Part shown: positions 38,990 to 49,167 of the stretch, one piece after another
Numbering within the stretch: the stretch's first letter is position 1
How the letters are laid out: each line of letters starts with the position of its first letter
Assembly: GCA_910591455.2 (NCBI GenBank)
Contig: OU342822.1
Span: 12,097,016 to 12,161,015, forward strand
Source of the DNA: Pholis gunnellus
Lineage: Eukaryota; Chordata; Actinopteri; Perciformes; Pholidae
Direction: 5' to 3'
DNA length: 64,000 nt
Translations under genes and position numbers: made by a program
Notes under the pieces: model-generated
What the model was told of the DNA's origin: nothing
Seen by the model: only the letters and a program-made list of their open reading frames with translations
Database searches by the model: none

Positions 38990-41900
38990 ATGGGTGTTCA
39001 AGACTTGTGGTCCATCGTGGAGCCGGTTCGTGAGTCGGTGCCGCTGTACAGTTTGAGCGGAATGACGCTGGCAGTGGACCTGAGTCTGTGGGTGTGCGAG
39101 GCCCAGCATGTCCAAGCGATGATGGGGAGAGTCACCAAGCCACACCTGAGGTAAACGTCACATATTTCTCTTTAATTAATCAGCTTAAAACAGTTTCTGG
39201 TCACCGGTTACCCCAAAGGCAATGCTCTTGTGTGTCCAGGAATTTATTTTTCAGGGCGTCATCCCTCACGCTTATGGGAGTAAAGCTTGTGTTCGTGATG
39301 GAAGGAGAAGCCCCTAAACTTAAAGCAGAAACCATGAGCAAGAGGACACAAACAAGATATGGAGGATTCAAAAAGGCGTCTGCCCCGAAGACTACAGTGA
39401 ACACCAGCAGAGGGCGCTTTAAAGCTGTCCTTCGAGAGGTTAGTTGCTTCCCCCACTCACCTGCAGCTCAGACAAGTCATGATGAATTACTAATTAGTAT
39501 GCACCCTTCTCTGATACCTGCAGTGTGCAGACATGTTGGACTGTCTGGGTCTGCCCTGGGTGACAGCTGCCGGGGAGGCCGAGGCCATGTGTGCCTACCT
39601 GGACTCACAGGGCCTGGTGGACGGCTGCATCACCAACGATGGAGACGCCTTCTTGTATGGAGCCCGGACTGTCTACAGGAACTTCAATATGAACAGTAAA
39701 GTATGTCTGTGAAAGTTGAATCATCCACGGTGTACAACATCTGGAGACACTTGAACCCAAACCACAGGAGTGGAGTCTGATTTGAATGTGCTGCAGTGCT
39801 CATTCGAAAGGCTGTTCTGGGGATTAGTACTGAATTTATCTCTGAAGAATCCCCTGTTGATTTCCAGAAGAACATTCTGTATTCTATGTCTTTGTTCCTA
39901 ATCTGCATAATATTGTTTGTGACTGTTCCCTGCAGGACCCACAGGTGGACTGTTACAGGACATCCAGGGTGCAAACAGAGTTACATCTCTCCAGAGAGAA
40001 TCTAGTTGGTCTGGCCGTCCTCCTCGGCTGTGATTATATTCCTAAAGTAGGGAGGACCTCTTAATCTGAAATTTTGCATCCTCAAAATCACCAACATGAA
40101 TGACTTATGTCAACTGAACAATGTCATTCTTCCGTCAGGGCATTCTAGGTGTTGGTAAAGAGCAAGCTCTGAGGCTTATCCAGATGCTGAAAGGACAAAC
40201 ACTTCTGCAGCGGTAGGACACCCAGATGTGTGATTGTACATTAGCACTATTTTTTTCCGTTGCCTCACATAAACGGTGTTTATAGTGTCGTGTTTGTGCG
40301 CTTGTAAGCTGTCTTTGATCACCTCAGGTTTATGCAGTGGAAGGAGGAGAATGCAGATGTGTTTGAGGGAGTGAAGAAGGTTCCTCACTGCAACATATGT
40401 CGACATCCTGGTGAGTGGGTGCCCTGCTTTGAACTCTGACCCCTGTTCCCGATAAGAGGTGGAAAGGAAAAGAGGGTGGGGGGGGGGGGGGGGGGGGGTC
40501 CCTGAGAGGACATGTCTCACACATGGCTGCTTTAAAGCCATTTAACATGTCATGTTAAAACATATGTGAGCGATGGGTTAGTCTGAATGTGCCTCTGACT
40601 TTACACCCAAGTCGTAGTAGTGTGTTGGATGTTTTTTTTTTTGTTCGTCTACTCTTTCTTCTCTTGTTTTATCAAATTCTGATTCATCTCCTTCCCCTTT
40701 TTCAGGCTCAGCGAAGGCACATGAACGTGGCGGCTGTGCGCTTTGCGACAGTAGACGTTTCTGTCAACCTCAGGACTTTGACTACCGGTGTCCCTGTGAC
40801 TGGCACCGCTATGAACAGGCCCGGCAGGACTTGTCTTTTGAGGCAAATATCAGAAAGTATGTGACTTCACAAAAAACAGTCAATGTAAATGCACAAAATG
40901 GAAGTGGAACGGCAAGCAGGGAAATACAGGCAACATATTAAAAAGAAGATCAAGGCTAGTAGTCAATGATCATTCTCTGTCTGAGGAGGTGCAATGACGA
41001 GTTAATTAATTGATTGTTAATTATCAGAAAGATAATCGGCATCAGTTTTGCAATTTTCCTTTTAATCAAGGCATTTTTTAGCTAAATTGTAAAACAAATA
41101 ATTCTTTGCAGCAACTCGGATGTGAATATTGTCAGATGTTCTTCTGTGATCGTAAACTTGATATCTTTGTACTATTGGTCAAAAGAACTGACTAAAGACA
41201 TCAACATTGAGGTTTTGTCGTAATGATTTTAAAGGACAGTTTGCATGTTATGTATAATCTGTTAATTTTGTTTTATTTATTTTTTAGGAAAACACTGGCA
41301 AGTCAACAGTTCCCTTTCACAGAGGTACAGCTGTTCTCATCTGCAATGGCTTGTATGCTATCGCTCAGTCGTATGATAATCTACACTACATGGTTTCTAA
41401 ATCTTTGAATGCATTTTGCAGATCATTCGTGAGTTTCTGATTTCAAAAGATGAGCCTGTGTCTCATTTTAAGAGGAGACAGCCAAATATGCTGTTGATGC
41501 AGGTAATGAGTTTATTTATTTGTATGACTTGTCCAGTCAGTGAGTTATATCTTTTAGTGATTTGAATGTTTAAATTTGTGTTTTTCAGAAATTTGCCTAT
41601 GACAAGATGGAGTGGCCGACGCATTACACCAGTGAAAAGGTTTTAGTCCTGATGACCTACGTAGAGCTGATGAACCGAAAATATGGAAGAGAAATGTGCT
41701 CCCAAATCAAGCCCCTCAGGTAGTCTTACAAGCCCAATTTCAATTTTTAACAACAACAAAACTGTTCAAAGTTATTTCAGTACAATCATAACACAGAACG
41801 ACGTGTTTTTCCTTCAAAAGAATATTCAAACCGAGGGTGAGGAATGCCGTCGCTTGCTTGGAGATCATCTGGAGCGCTCCAGGTCGGTATGAATCTCACG

Positions 41901-44545
41901 AACTGTCTTCCTTTTCTCATATTAGACGATCGCGATATTTTAGAAAAACATCCTCTGGGTTGAGTGACACCGGGTTGTCTGTTAGTGACTTGCTGTGAGG
42001 TTGAGTTCAGAGGTGACAGATCAGTCGCAACAGCCACTAGGTGCTAAACTGGCTTCCTCCCAATCTGTCATATCAAAGTGCTCTTCACTAACAAGCCCGC
42101 CTGACGTGACCGGCCCGAGAAACTCTCAATCAGCGTGTTCAGAGTGGGGTTCCTCATTTCCTGTATTATGTCATTTAAAATATGTACAACTCAAAGTATT
42201 ACATAAAGGGTTTACATTTGTATTTACCATTAATGAGTATATTTTGAAGTAACAACACTTGAATTGATTGCAAATGCATAGGTAATCAAATTTCTGAAAC
42301 ATAAATATGGAAAACAAGAAAATTATTATATTCTTGTATAATAGAAGTCATTTTCTTTTACTCTATATGTTTCTTGATTTTTGTACTCACTTTTGTTCCT
42401 ATGTTTATCTTACTATGTATACAATGAATGCACCAAAACACCGCCTTGTACGTGAAACCCACTTGGCAACAGACTGGATTCTGATTCTGGCTTTTGATTT
42501 TCTTATAAAAGGTATTGAGACCAATTTAGGTCTGACCTTGATTTTTTTTCTTCTACAGAACATTACGTGTTTCCTGAGGACCGGCCTGCAGAGGATCAAC
42601 ATGAAGTGAGGACGGTGGAGGAAGAGTCTCTCTTCCGTGTGTCCTACCCAGAGGTGGTGGAGAGCTACCTGAGAGACAAAGCTCAGGCCGAAGAGAACAA
42701 GACCAAGAGTGAGACAATCAGTTATTATATTCACTGGCATAAACATACAACATTAAGTGCCATGTGGTTATTTCTTTCTGGGAAGATTTTTATAAAATTA
42801 TTCATGTCTGGCAAAAAATGGGAGGCCCCCCCCCCCCCTTCCCACACACACACACACACACAGACTTGAAAAGCTCCTGATCAAAGGCACCTGGTGCTGT
42901 GACTTGTTTTTCAAGGCCGTCTATTGCAGCAGCTCTGACACCTGAAAATGTAGAGTTTGGCAGCTCGGCTGGTTCACACCAAAGGCTTTGATGCAGCCGA
43001 GAGGTGTCTGTCTCACAGGCTTCGCTGTCACTTTATGCAGGTTGTACTCCGCTCCCCCCCCCCCCTCCTCTGGTCATAACTGCTGTAGAGCTTCACTTCC
43101 TAAAAACTAGCCACTGAGATTTACAGTCGAGAGATACCAGAGTGAATATGTTTACAGTAGCCTTTCATTCAATAAATGTGTTTTAAATCCTTTTTATTTG
43201 GTCACTGACATCCAGTCTCAATCTTTTTTTTACAGAGAAAAAGCCAAAGAGTAAAAAGGAGACGCCATCTGATGTCTCCGGTGGTATTTCAGACCTCTTG
43301 GCCCAGATGACCCTCCAGAGTTCCTCAAACACAAACACACAAACGCTGATCCATGCCGTTTCAACCACAGAGGAACCAGAAGTGGTGGTTTTGGACACTC
43401 CGGTGAACCATAAACAGCATCTGAAGTTAAAGGAAGACCACAGCAGCCCCAGTACTCCTCTGTCTCGCGCAGAATCCGAGGCTGTCGCTTCACCGTCTGT
43501 CTCTGCTGTTATCGACGCTCTACACCTGAGTGATATCGACTGGGATGCTTTGTCCTTCACATCCTCTCCAACTCAAGCGTCGGCTACAAACCACAACACT
43601 GAGCCCAAACTGAGCAAAACTCCAGACGGTGATGTCAGGGAAACAGAGGACAAGAACACAAAGCAGAAAACCTCAGGTGATGTCAAAGAAGCCGACTCCA
43701 GATCTGCTCCGGAGTTGTGCTACACAGACTGTCCTCTAAGGGACAGGCTGCTCATGAGGAACACAGCTAAAGCTATAAACCAGGCGGAGGCACACAGTGA
43801 CGTGGTCTCAAAACAACTGAACTATGAGTTGGCTTCTCTCAAACACATTTCGTCTCACAACTCAAAACCAAAAGGCCAGATCCCCAGTAAAGGTGGTAGT
43901 GACAGTAAGTTGTCAGGAAAGGAATCTACTGTTGACAAAAAAGAGCCACTCACGGACAAAAGGCAGTGCGCAACAAGTAAGGCAGAAACAAAGGACAAAT
44001 GTAATGGCTCCCAAAAGCCTCCTGTGAAATATAAATTTGTCCGAAAAGCCATCTCATCATCTGCTGTCCCCCCACAGAGGAGCCACTCTGAGCCAGCCCG
44101 AAGTGACAAGGACGGGAACGTGCCGCAGACCACCAAGAAGAGCGTGTGCATGAGCATGTGTTCATCGAGCGAGGACAGTGATGCAGAGAACCAGCAGTCT
44201 GGACCTCAAAGAAAAGCTCAAATCAAGCCCATGAACATGAAGATCAAGGGCGGCTTCCTCTCAGACTTCCCCCTGAAACCTAAAACGATCAAACCAGCAG
44301 CGAAGACGGCTCACACTCTTCAGTTACTACAACTAAAACCTCAGAGCTACAGTGCCGATGTCGAGATAAACGGCATACCTGCATCAACTGGAAGCAGATG
44401 CCAGGATGTTTCACCAGCTAATGTGGCCGGTGGTGTGTTCCTTCAGACTCCAGCATCACCTGCGTTGGACAGTGACGACTCAGTTATTTGTAGTGAGAGT
44501 CCACTGCCACTGGCAGAGAGACTGAGGCTGAAATTCCTGAAGTGA
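38990..44545 (+). CDS. GEN1: GEN1 Holliday-junction 5' flap endonuclease, complete
   Basis: Thirteen coding exons: 38990-39150, 39240-39438, 39524-39700, 39936-40046, 40139-40212, 40328-40410, 40706-40856, 41288-41324, 41422-41502, 41589-41719, 41821-41882, 42559-42708, 43236-44545. They join in frame to 908 residues. GEN1 is an XPG/FEN1-family nuclease that resolves Holliday junctions by symmetric nicking. XPG-N spans about residues 1-100, with metal-binding Asp30 (LAVDLSLWVCEAQ). XPG-I carries AAGEAEAMCAYL (Glu138, Glu140) and TNDGDAFLYGA (Asp159, Asp161). The helix-two-turn-helix DNA-binding element is GILGVGKEQALRL (about 217-229). A Cys/His-rich insert follows (CNIC, CALC, CPCDWH), then a chromodomain at about 402-470 (RIFKPRVRNAVACLEIIW, EHYVFPED). 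The disordered tail keeps ALHLSDIDWDALSFTSSP and ends in ESPLPLAERLRLKFLK, like human. All key catalytic acids are present. It is divergent from PPIL6 and followed by MSGN1, as in human 2p24. Confidence 0.95.
40478..40498 (+). repeat. Poly-G run in GEN1 intron 6
   Basis: 21 consecutive G bases in the intron between the exons ending 40410 and starting 40706. Confidence 0.9.
40990..41150. repeat. Decayed interspersed repeat in GEN1 intron 7
   Basis: The words aattgattgttaattatcag, gataatcggcatcag and ttctttgcagcaactcgg resemble the same hAT-MITE-like family as 44660-44925 and 12455-12700. The copy is weakly preserved. Confidence 0.35.
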
Positions 44546-44659
44546 GCCGGACGATTACAGGATGATGGCCAAGAACATGTAAGCTGTGTTATGTTGAATG
44601 TGAACGTTTATTCTGAACCTTGGAAATGGAGGTTGAGCAAAAAGTCTTATCTGAAGGTT

Positions 44660-44925
44660 CACTGTTTACAGAAGAGCTGCAACAATTAGTGTCGTAGTCA
44701 ACTGACGGAAAATGAATCGGCAACTCTTTTTCAGTATTTTTTCAAGCAAATAGGTCAACATTTTTATGGTTCAAGCCTCTCAAATACAATAATTTGCTGC
44801 TTTTCTTTGCCTTAACGGTATAACAGCTTGTATATCTTTGTGTTTTTTATCAGACTAAAAAAAGACATTTGTTGAAATCTAATGAAATTGTGAAGAATTA
44901 TCAAAAAATAATCAAGAAAAACAGC
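44660..44925. repeat. Interspersed repeat in the GEN1 3' UTR (hAT-MITE-like)
   Basis: It starts with gagctgcaacaattagtg and ends in an AT-rich section with gaattatcaaaaaataatca. This resembles a common teleost repeat whose copies begin with a 'GGCTGCAACTAACGATTA'-type word. It lies between the GEN1 stop and its polyadenylation signal, so it is probably transcribed. Family assignment is from memory. Confidence 0.45.
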
Positions 44926-44956
44926 CTGTTACTGTGATCCTAAATGGATCTGTTTC

Positions 44957-45183
44957 AATAAAACGGGGGCAAAGTTTAAACACAGTTGTAAGTATAACAT
45001 GCTGATTATTAGTGAGATTTCAGAAAAAGCTAAAAAAATCAGACCGTAAGTCAAACTTTCCTACATTATTTTATTGAAGCTGTGCCAGTAGGTTCGATAC
45101 AATGTTCTGTAACATATGTTGGTATTGAAAAGCCTGACTGATTGTGTTGCTAATGAACAAAAAAATGTAATTGTTACAATAAA
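44957..45183 (+). promoter_or_regulatory. GEN1 polyadenylation signals
   Basis: Two AATAAA hexamers, at 44957-44962 and 45178-45183, give candidate proximal and distal 3' ends for GEN1. Confidence 0.5.
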
Positions 45184-45199
45184 TCTTTTTATAAATCTT

Positions 45200-46137
45200 T
45201 TGTATCAACAAAGTTTGCCTTGCTATAATCCATCCATCTGATCCTAACAAGATCCGTTTATGTAAATCAGGGTTGACGGTTGTGGATTAGCACAGTTTTC
45301 ATGTTATACCGTGTAACAGCACCACATGTGTTTTGTTTTTTTCTCCCTCCCACTTCTGCTTGACAAGCTGAAATGTCACTCCACATAGAGGCACTGCAGC
45401 TCAGGGGGACACCGAGGACGCTGAGCCGTTGGTTTTACAACCTGCCAGCGTTGGTCCCCTTGATCATGAGTGAGGCCTTACACACCTTTTCAGACATGAA
45501 AGGTCTGGCAGCAGCTTGGTGACAGCTGCATCCTCTACCCAAATAACAACAAGAAGTGCTGGAAATAGAGCAGTTTGTCAGGATCATTCTGCTCGTTTTC
45601 CAAATCAACTTGGCTCCTAAAGTTTGTTGAGTCATGTAATTTTTTTTTGTGAAGTGTAAATATCACACTTGATGTAAAGAGGAAAAAAACTGCATTGGAA
45701 ACAAGTGACATTACTCCAGGTGTGCGTTTAAAGGTAAAACAGGATCTTAAGATTCAGTGCAGAACAGTAAAATATTGAATAATTTTGGCCTTGAATTACT
45801 TGAATAATTTGGTTAATATAACTCCTCAACTGAAGACACACGTGGGCCTGACTTACCAGAGAGGTGTGAAGATATCAGGTGAAGCAGCATCCCCTCATTC
45901 CTTCATTAGACAGATCACATCAAACTGATAATTGTCGTCATGCAGACTTTAAAGAGTAATTTCCCACTAAAGGAATCTAATTATTTTTCTTTCTATCACA
46001 TTATCCGTCTGTTTAGCCCGATTCACACCCCAGTGATGAACGAGGTCCTTCGAGAAGGTCGCATTTTGGCACTTCAGGTTTTCTTTGAACTTTTTTCGCC
46101 TGAGCTGTGAACCCATAAACCTCCGGAGATCTGCTTC
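45200..46137 (+). promoter_or_regulatory. GEN1-MSGN1 intergenic region with T-box/TCF-like sites
   Basis: No gene recognised. T-box half-site-like words (consensus AGGTGTGA) occur as AGGTGTG at 45718-45724, AGGTGTGAA at 45862-45870, TCACACTT at 45663-45670 (reverse orientation) and TCACACCC at 46023-46030 (reverse). A TCF/LEF-like CTTTGAA is at 46083-46089, close to the TATA box. Wnt and T-box factors are known activators of mesogenin 1 in vertebrates, so this is the expected place for its proximal enhancer. The assignment is inferred from motifs. Confidence 0.45.
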
Positions 46138-46146
46138 TATATAAAA
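46138..46146 (+). promoter_or_regulatory. MSGN1 TATA box
   Basis: TATATAAAA lies 104 bases before the MSGN1 ATG, which places the start of transcription at about 46168 and a 5' UTR of about 70 bases. Confidence 0.65.
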
Positions 46147-46241
46147 ACGCTTTGGCCAAAATCACCTCCACAGAATCTGTCATTCGTCGCCAATGTCACC
46201 CGCGCTGCACGAACGTCTGGAAGTCTCGGGATATTTCTAAC

Positions 46242-46673
46242 ATGGACCTGGATGTTGTCACCGCTAAAATGCTGGCTGAGTGGAAGAGCCATGAGAGCAC
46301 TTTTGGGGGAGATCAGGACTCACTTCAGTCCACCTCACCGGAGTCCTCGATAGACTCCATGTGCACCTCACTGGAGATGTGCTACTCCAGCGGGCATCAG
46401 GAGATGAAGGACTTCCACTTCGGCTTCACGGGACGGAGGGCTACTCCAACGGCGCAGAGGCTGGGCAAGCCCAAGATGTCCACCAAAAGACGCGTGAAGG
46501 CCAGCGAGAGGGAGAAGATGCGGATGAGGAGTCTTGCGGAGGCTCTGCACCATCTCCGAGACTACCTGCCACCGGACTACAGCAAGAGAGGCCAGCCCTT
46601 GACCAAGATACAAACCCTCAAATATACAATTGAGTACATCAACAAGCTTTCAAACATCCTGAGCCGCGCGTAA
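46242..46673 (+). CDS. MSGN1: Mesogenin 1, presomitic-mesoderm bHLH transcription factor
   Basis: A single uninterrupted frame of 143 residues. Mesogenin 1 is a nuclear bHLH activator that drives paraxial/presomitic mesoderm fate and switches off progenitor genes. The N-terminal half is acidic and Ser-rich (SLQSTSPESSIDSMCTS). The basic region and helix 1 are at about residues 84-110 (RRVKASEREKMRMRSLAEAL). The loop and helix 2 contain LRDYLPPDYSKRGQPLTKIQ and KYTIEYINKLSNIL, nearly identical to human MSGN1. The frame stays open upstream of the ATG, but the TATA box at 46138 puts that stretch in the 5' UTR. The chosen ATG at 46242 has A at -3 and G at +4. The protein is shorter than human (193 aa) and of the size expected in fish. 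Its position after GEN1 matches human 2p24. Confidence 0.94.
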   Translation: MDLDVVTAKMLAEWKSHESTFGGDQDSLQSTSPESSIDSMCTSLEMCYSSGHQEMKDFHFGFTGRRATPTAQRLGKPKMSTKRRVKASEREKMRMRSLAEALHHLRDYLPPDYSKRGQPLTKIQTLKYTIEYINKLSNILSRA

Positions 46674-47350
46674 CGGACGCCAATTTGACTTTTTACGCAT
46701 CAGGTTTACTCTCATCTGGACATTTAATGGAGTTAGTTTTATATACTTGATGAGAAATACAACATCTTTGAGATAACTTAATCATTTGATTTCATTTAAT
46801 ATGTCCTTTGTTTGCCGTTTTCTTGGTGTAAATATTGTTTAACGGGCACTTGGCAATTATTTTGTAGCCCATATGAGGCTGCCTTTGATGAATTCAGTGT
46901 TTGGATATACAGTGTGCTGTTTGTTGATATGTATATGTTTCTCTTATGGTATCTTAATGGGTATGAAATATAACTTTAGTGATGAAGAATCTCTCTATAG
47001 CCCATGTGTTTGTGTTAACAGAGAACTTAGTGTATTTGGTTTATGGTGTGTTTTAGAGTAAAGTAACGTTAGCTGCATGATAGATCAAAGTTTTGAAAGC
47101 TATTCAATAATTAGTCTTATCTTTTGTAAATGATAAGTTAATTTGTTTATTCAATTCTACCTATATTTGTATCGACTGTAAAATATAGGTTATAACAATC
47201 ACCGTGTGTCAGATCCAGTTTATATACACGCGAATATGTCCTCTACTTAAACATCTACAATAAATGAGCGATTTGTGTTTAACGTGATGCCCAGTTAATT
47301 AATTAACCTTCTTTAATAGTACAATTGATTAGAGCGAACGTCATTCAATT
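46674..47350 (+). other. MSGN1 3' UTR and short spacer
   Basis: AT-rich sequence with an AATAAA at 47259-47264, the best candidate for the MSGN1 3' end (about 0.6 kb of 3' UTR). ATTTA-like words are present and would suit a rapidly turned-over mRNA. The next promoter begins about 90 bases later. Confidence 0.45.
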
Positions 47351-47645
47351 CCTCCAATCAGAATGCCAAAACATCGCACACAGGCTGATTGAGAGCAACA
47401 AGTAGCCAATCAGACACCAGCATTCCTCCCGGTGGGCGTAACCCCCCGTAATGCGTTCCTCTCCACTAAATCTCAGACCAGGGACTAGTCTGACGAAGCC
47501 GCCATCTCAAACCGCTAAAGAGCTACAGAAGCTGTAGGACATTTTTGTACATTTTTATTTTACTAATATATATATTTTATTTGTATTATCTAGTAGGAAC
47601 ATTGTAATACTTTTTGAATCTACCTCGCCTCCATCATCACCTGAA
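47350..47645 (+). promoter_or_regulatory. Promoter and noncoding exon 1 of the RGG/proline-rich gene
   Basis: Two CCAATCAG boxes, near 47355 and 47405, about 50 bases apart, precede a probable start region at about 47460-47500. The segment ends in a consensus donor (CTGAA|GTAAGT, last exon base 47645), which fits a noncoding first exon. The coding part begins at 49168, immediately after an acceptor. Confidence 0.5.
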
Positions 47646-49167
47646 GTAAGTCCCTTCTCTATCAACGCGTTTGTAAACCACAGGAACGCCCCCTTTATAC
47701 ACGACTAATTAACACTTTAAGACACAATTTATCAAAATGTCAGGTCAGCTCTGCGATGTTTACTCCAGGAAATAGACGGGGCCCTTTTAGCCCTTTAACC
47801 AGCCGTGCTCAACATTAGCTCCTGTAGAGACTTCAAGTGTTGCACACGGCCCCTCTGTTGGTCCTATAGCTTAATATTTCAGAGCTCATAGCTTCAGAAT
47901 ACAATGTTTGTGACACCTCTGGCTCTGCAGGCTTATTTACTTTAATATAACACTGTGATAATGTATATATGCATGACAGTCAGTGGCACGGTTACTGTCT
48001 GTGTAAATAGATATACAGATATAAATAGATATATTAAGATGGATGCATATAAAGAGAGAACATCTACCCTCATTGATATAAATGGGATGCACAAAACATA
48101 AACAACATTCAGATACAATTCAACAACACCACAAACAGGCTACACAAAATCCTTTTGTCAGAAGTCATTCATTGAAGCTAGGTGTTCCTTTATGTACATA
48201 CAGTTAAGATAAAGTATTGGACAAACGACATACGAAAAGCAGATATAATCAGCACAGTTGCATACATTAAAACAGGCTTTAACAATGCAGGAACTCACCG
48301 TTTATCAAATAATCAGAAGTATATAAACACCAGTGTTTCTAAACCTGCATATAGACTTTGTTGTTTACTGGTAGACCATAGATAGACCAAGACCATAATA
48401 AGGAGATAATATTCCTACAGGGAGAGTAAATAGTACACATATGGTCACCTCATCATAACATGTCATGTTTTTTTGTCATGTTTTTTCAACTTGAACTTAA
48501 CAGTTGTGCAGTATTTATTATTGTATCCTTACAGAGTTTATCTTAGAATGCGGTTCTTTTTAAAAGGGTATTTGGCCAACATGTGGACCTCTTATTAAGC
48601 TCATGGGATTTGTTGAATCCCCAGCCAAAGTTTCTGACACTCTGGAAGAAAAACTATTTATGAGGTTGCTCCCTCAGTCGCTCCAAAAATGCGAATTCCC
48701 CGAATAAGTGTCAGCTAAATGCTTAGTACCCAAACCCCCCCCCCCCCACCCCTCTTCTCTTCCTTTCCCCCTAAATCACAAAAGTCTGCTCTCCACACTC
48801 CACTGGCTAGCAGCGTCACAGATGCTGCATTTTACAACGGTAGTGATCCTGGCTTAGGGACTATTAATAATTTTCCCGTTATCAGCTTTGACTTGCAGTT
48901 GTCCCGTCCGTGCTTAACTTGGAAACCTGCCACCTGTTTCTCTGTGAGACATGCACGGTCTATGCAGGGAATGCAACACCGAGGTTTCATGTTTCAGTGA
49001 CATTTTAAGACACATACATACCTAAACACATACCTAGCGAAATTACATTTTGTATGTAGAAATCTCTATCATGTCAGAGCAGGCTGTATATGTCTTTTAT
49101 GTCCAATATTTTTTATTTCATACAGAAGAATGAATTGGAATATTAATATTGACCTGCATCGTTTCAG
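47646..49167 (+). other. Intron 1 of the RGG/proline-rich gene
   Basis: A 1.5-kb intron between the presumed noncoding exon and the first coding exon. AT-rich, with a C-run near 48737-48747. No other gene seen. Confidence 0.45.

Noticed and set aside
39088..39699. 203-codon plus-strand frame across GEN1 exons 1-3
   Set aside because: It crosses two introns and changes frame relative to GEN1. The spliced reading gives the conserved nuclease domain.
43298..43300. Treating this as the start of a separate 415-residue gene
   Set aside because: The first codon is TTG, and the frame continues from an acceptor at 43234-43235 as the last exon of GEN1.
46152..46241. Extending MSGN1 to an earlier in-frame start
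   Set aside because: There is no ATG in this part, and the TATA box at 46138 places it in the 5' UTR.
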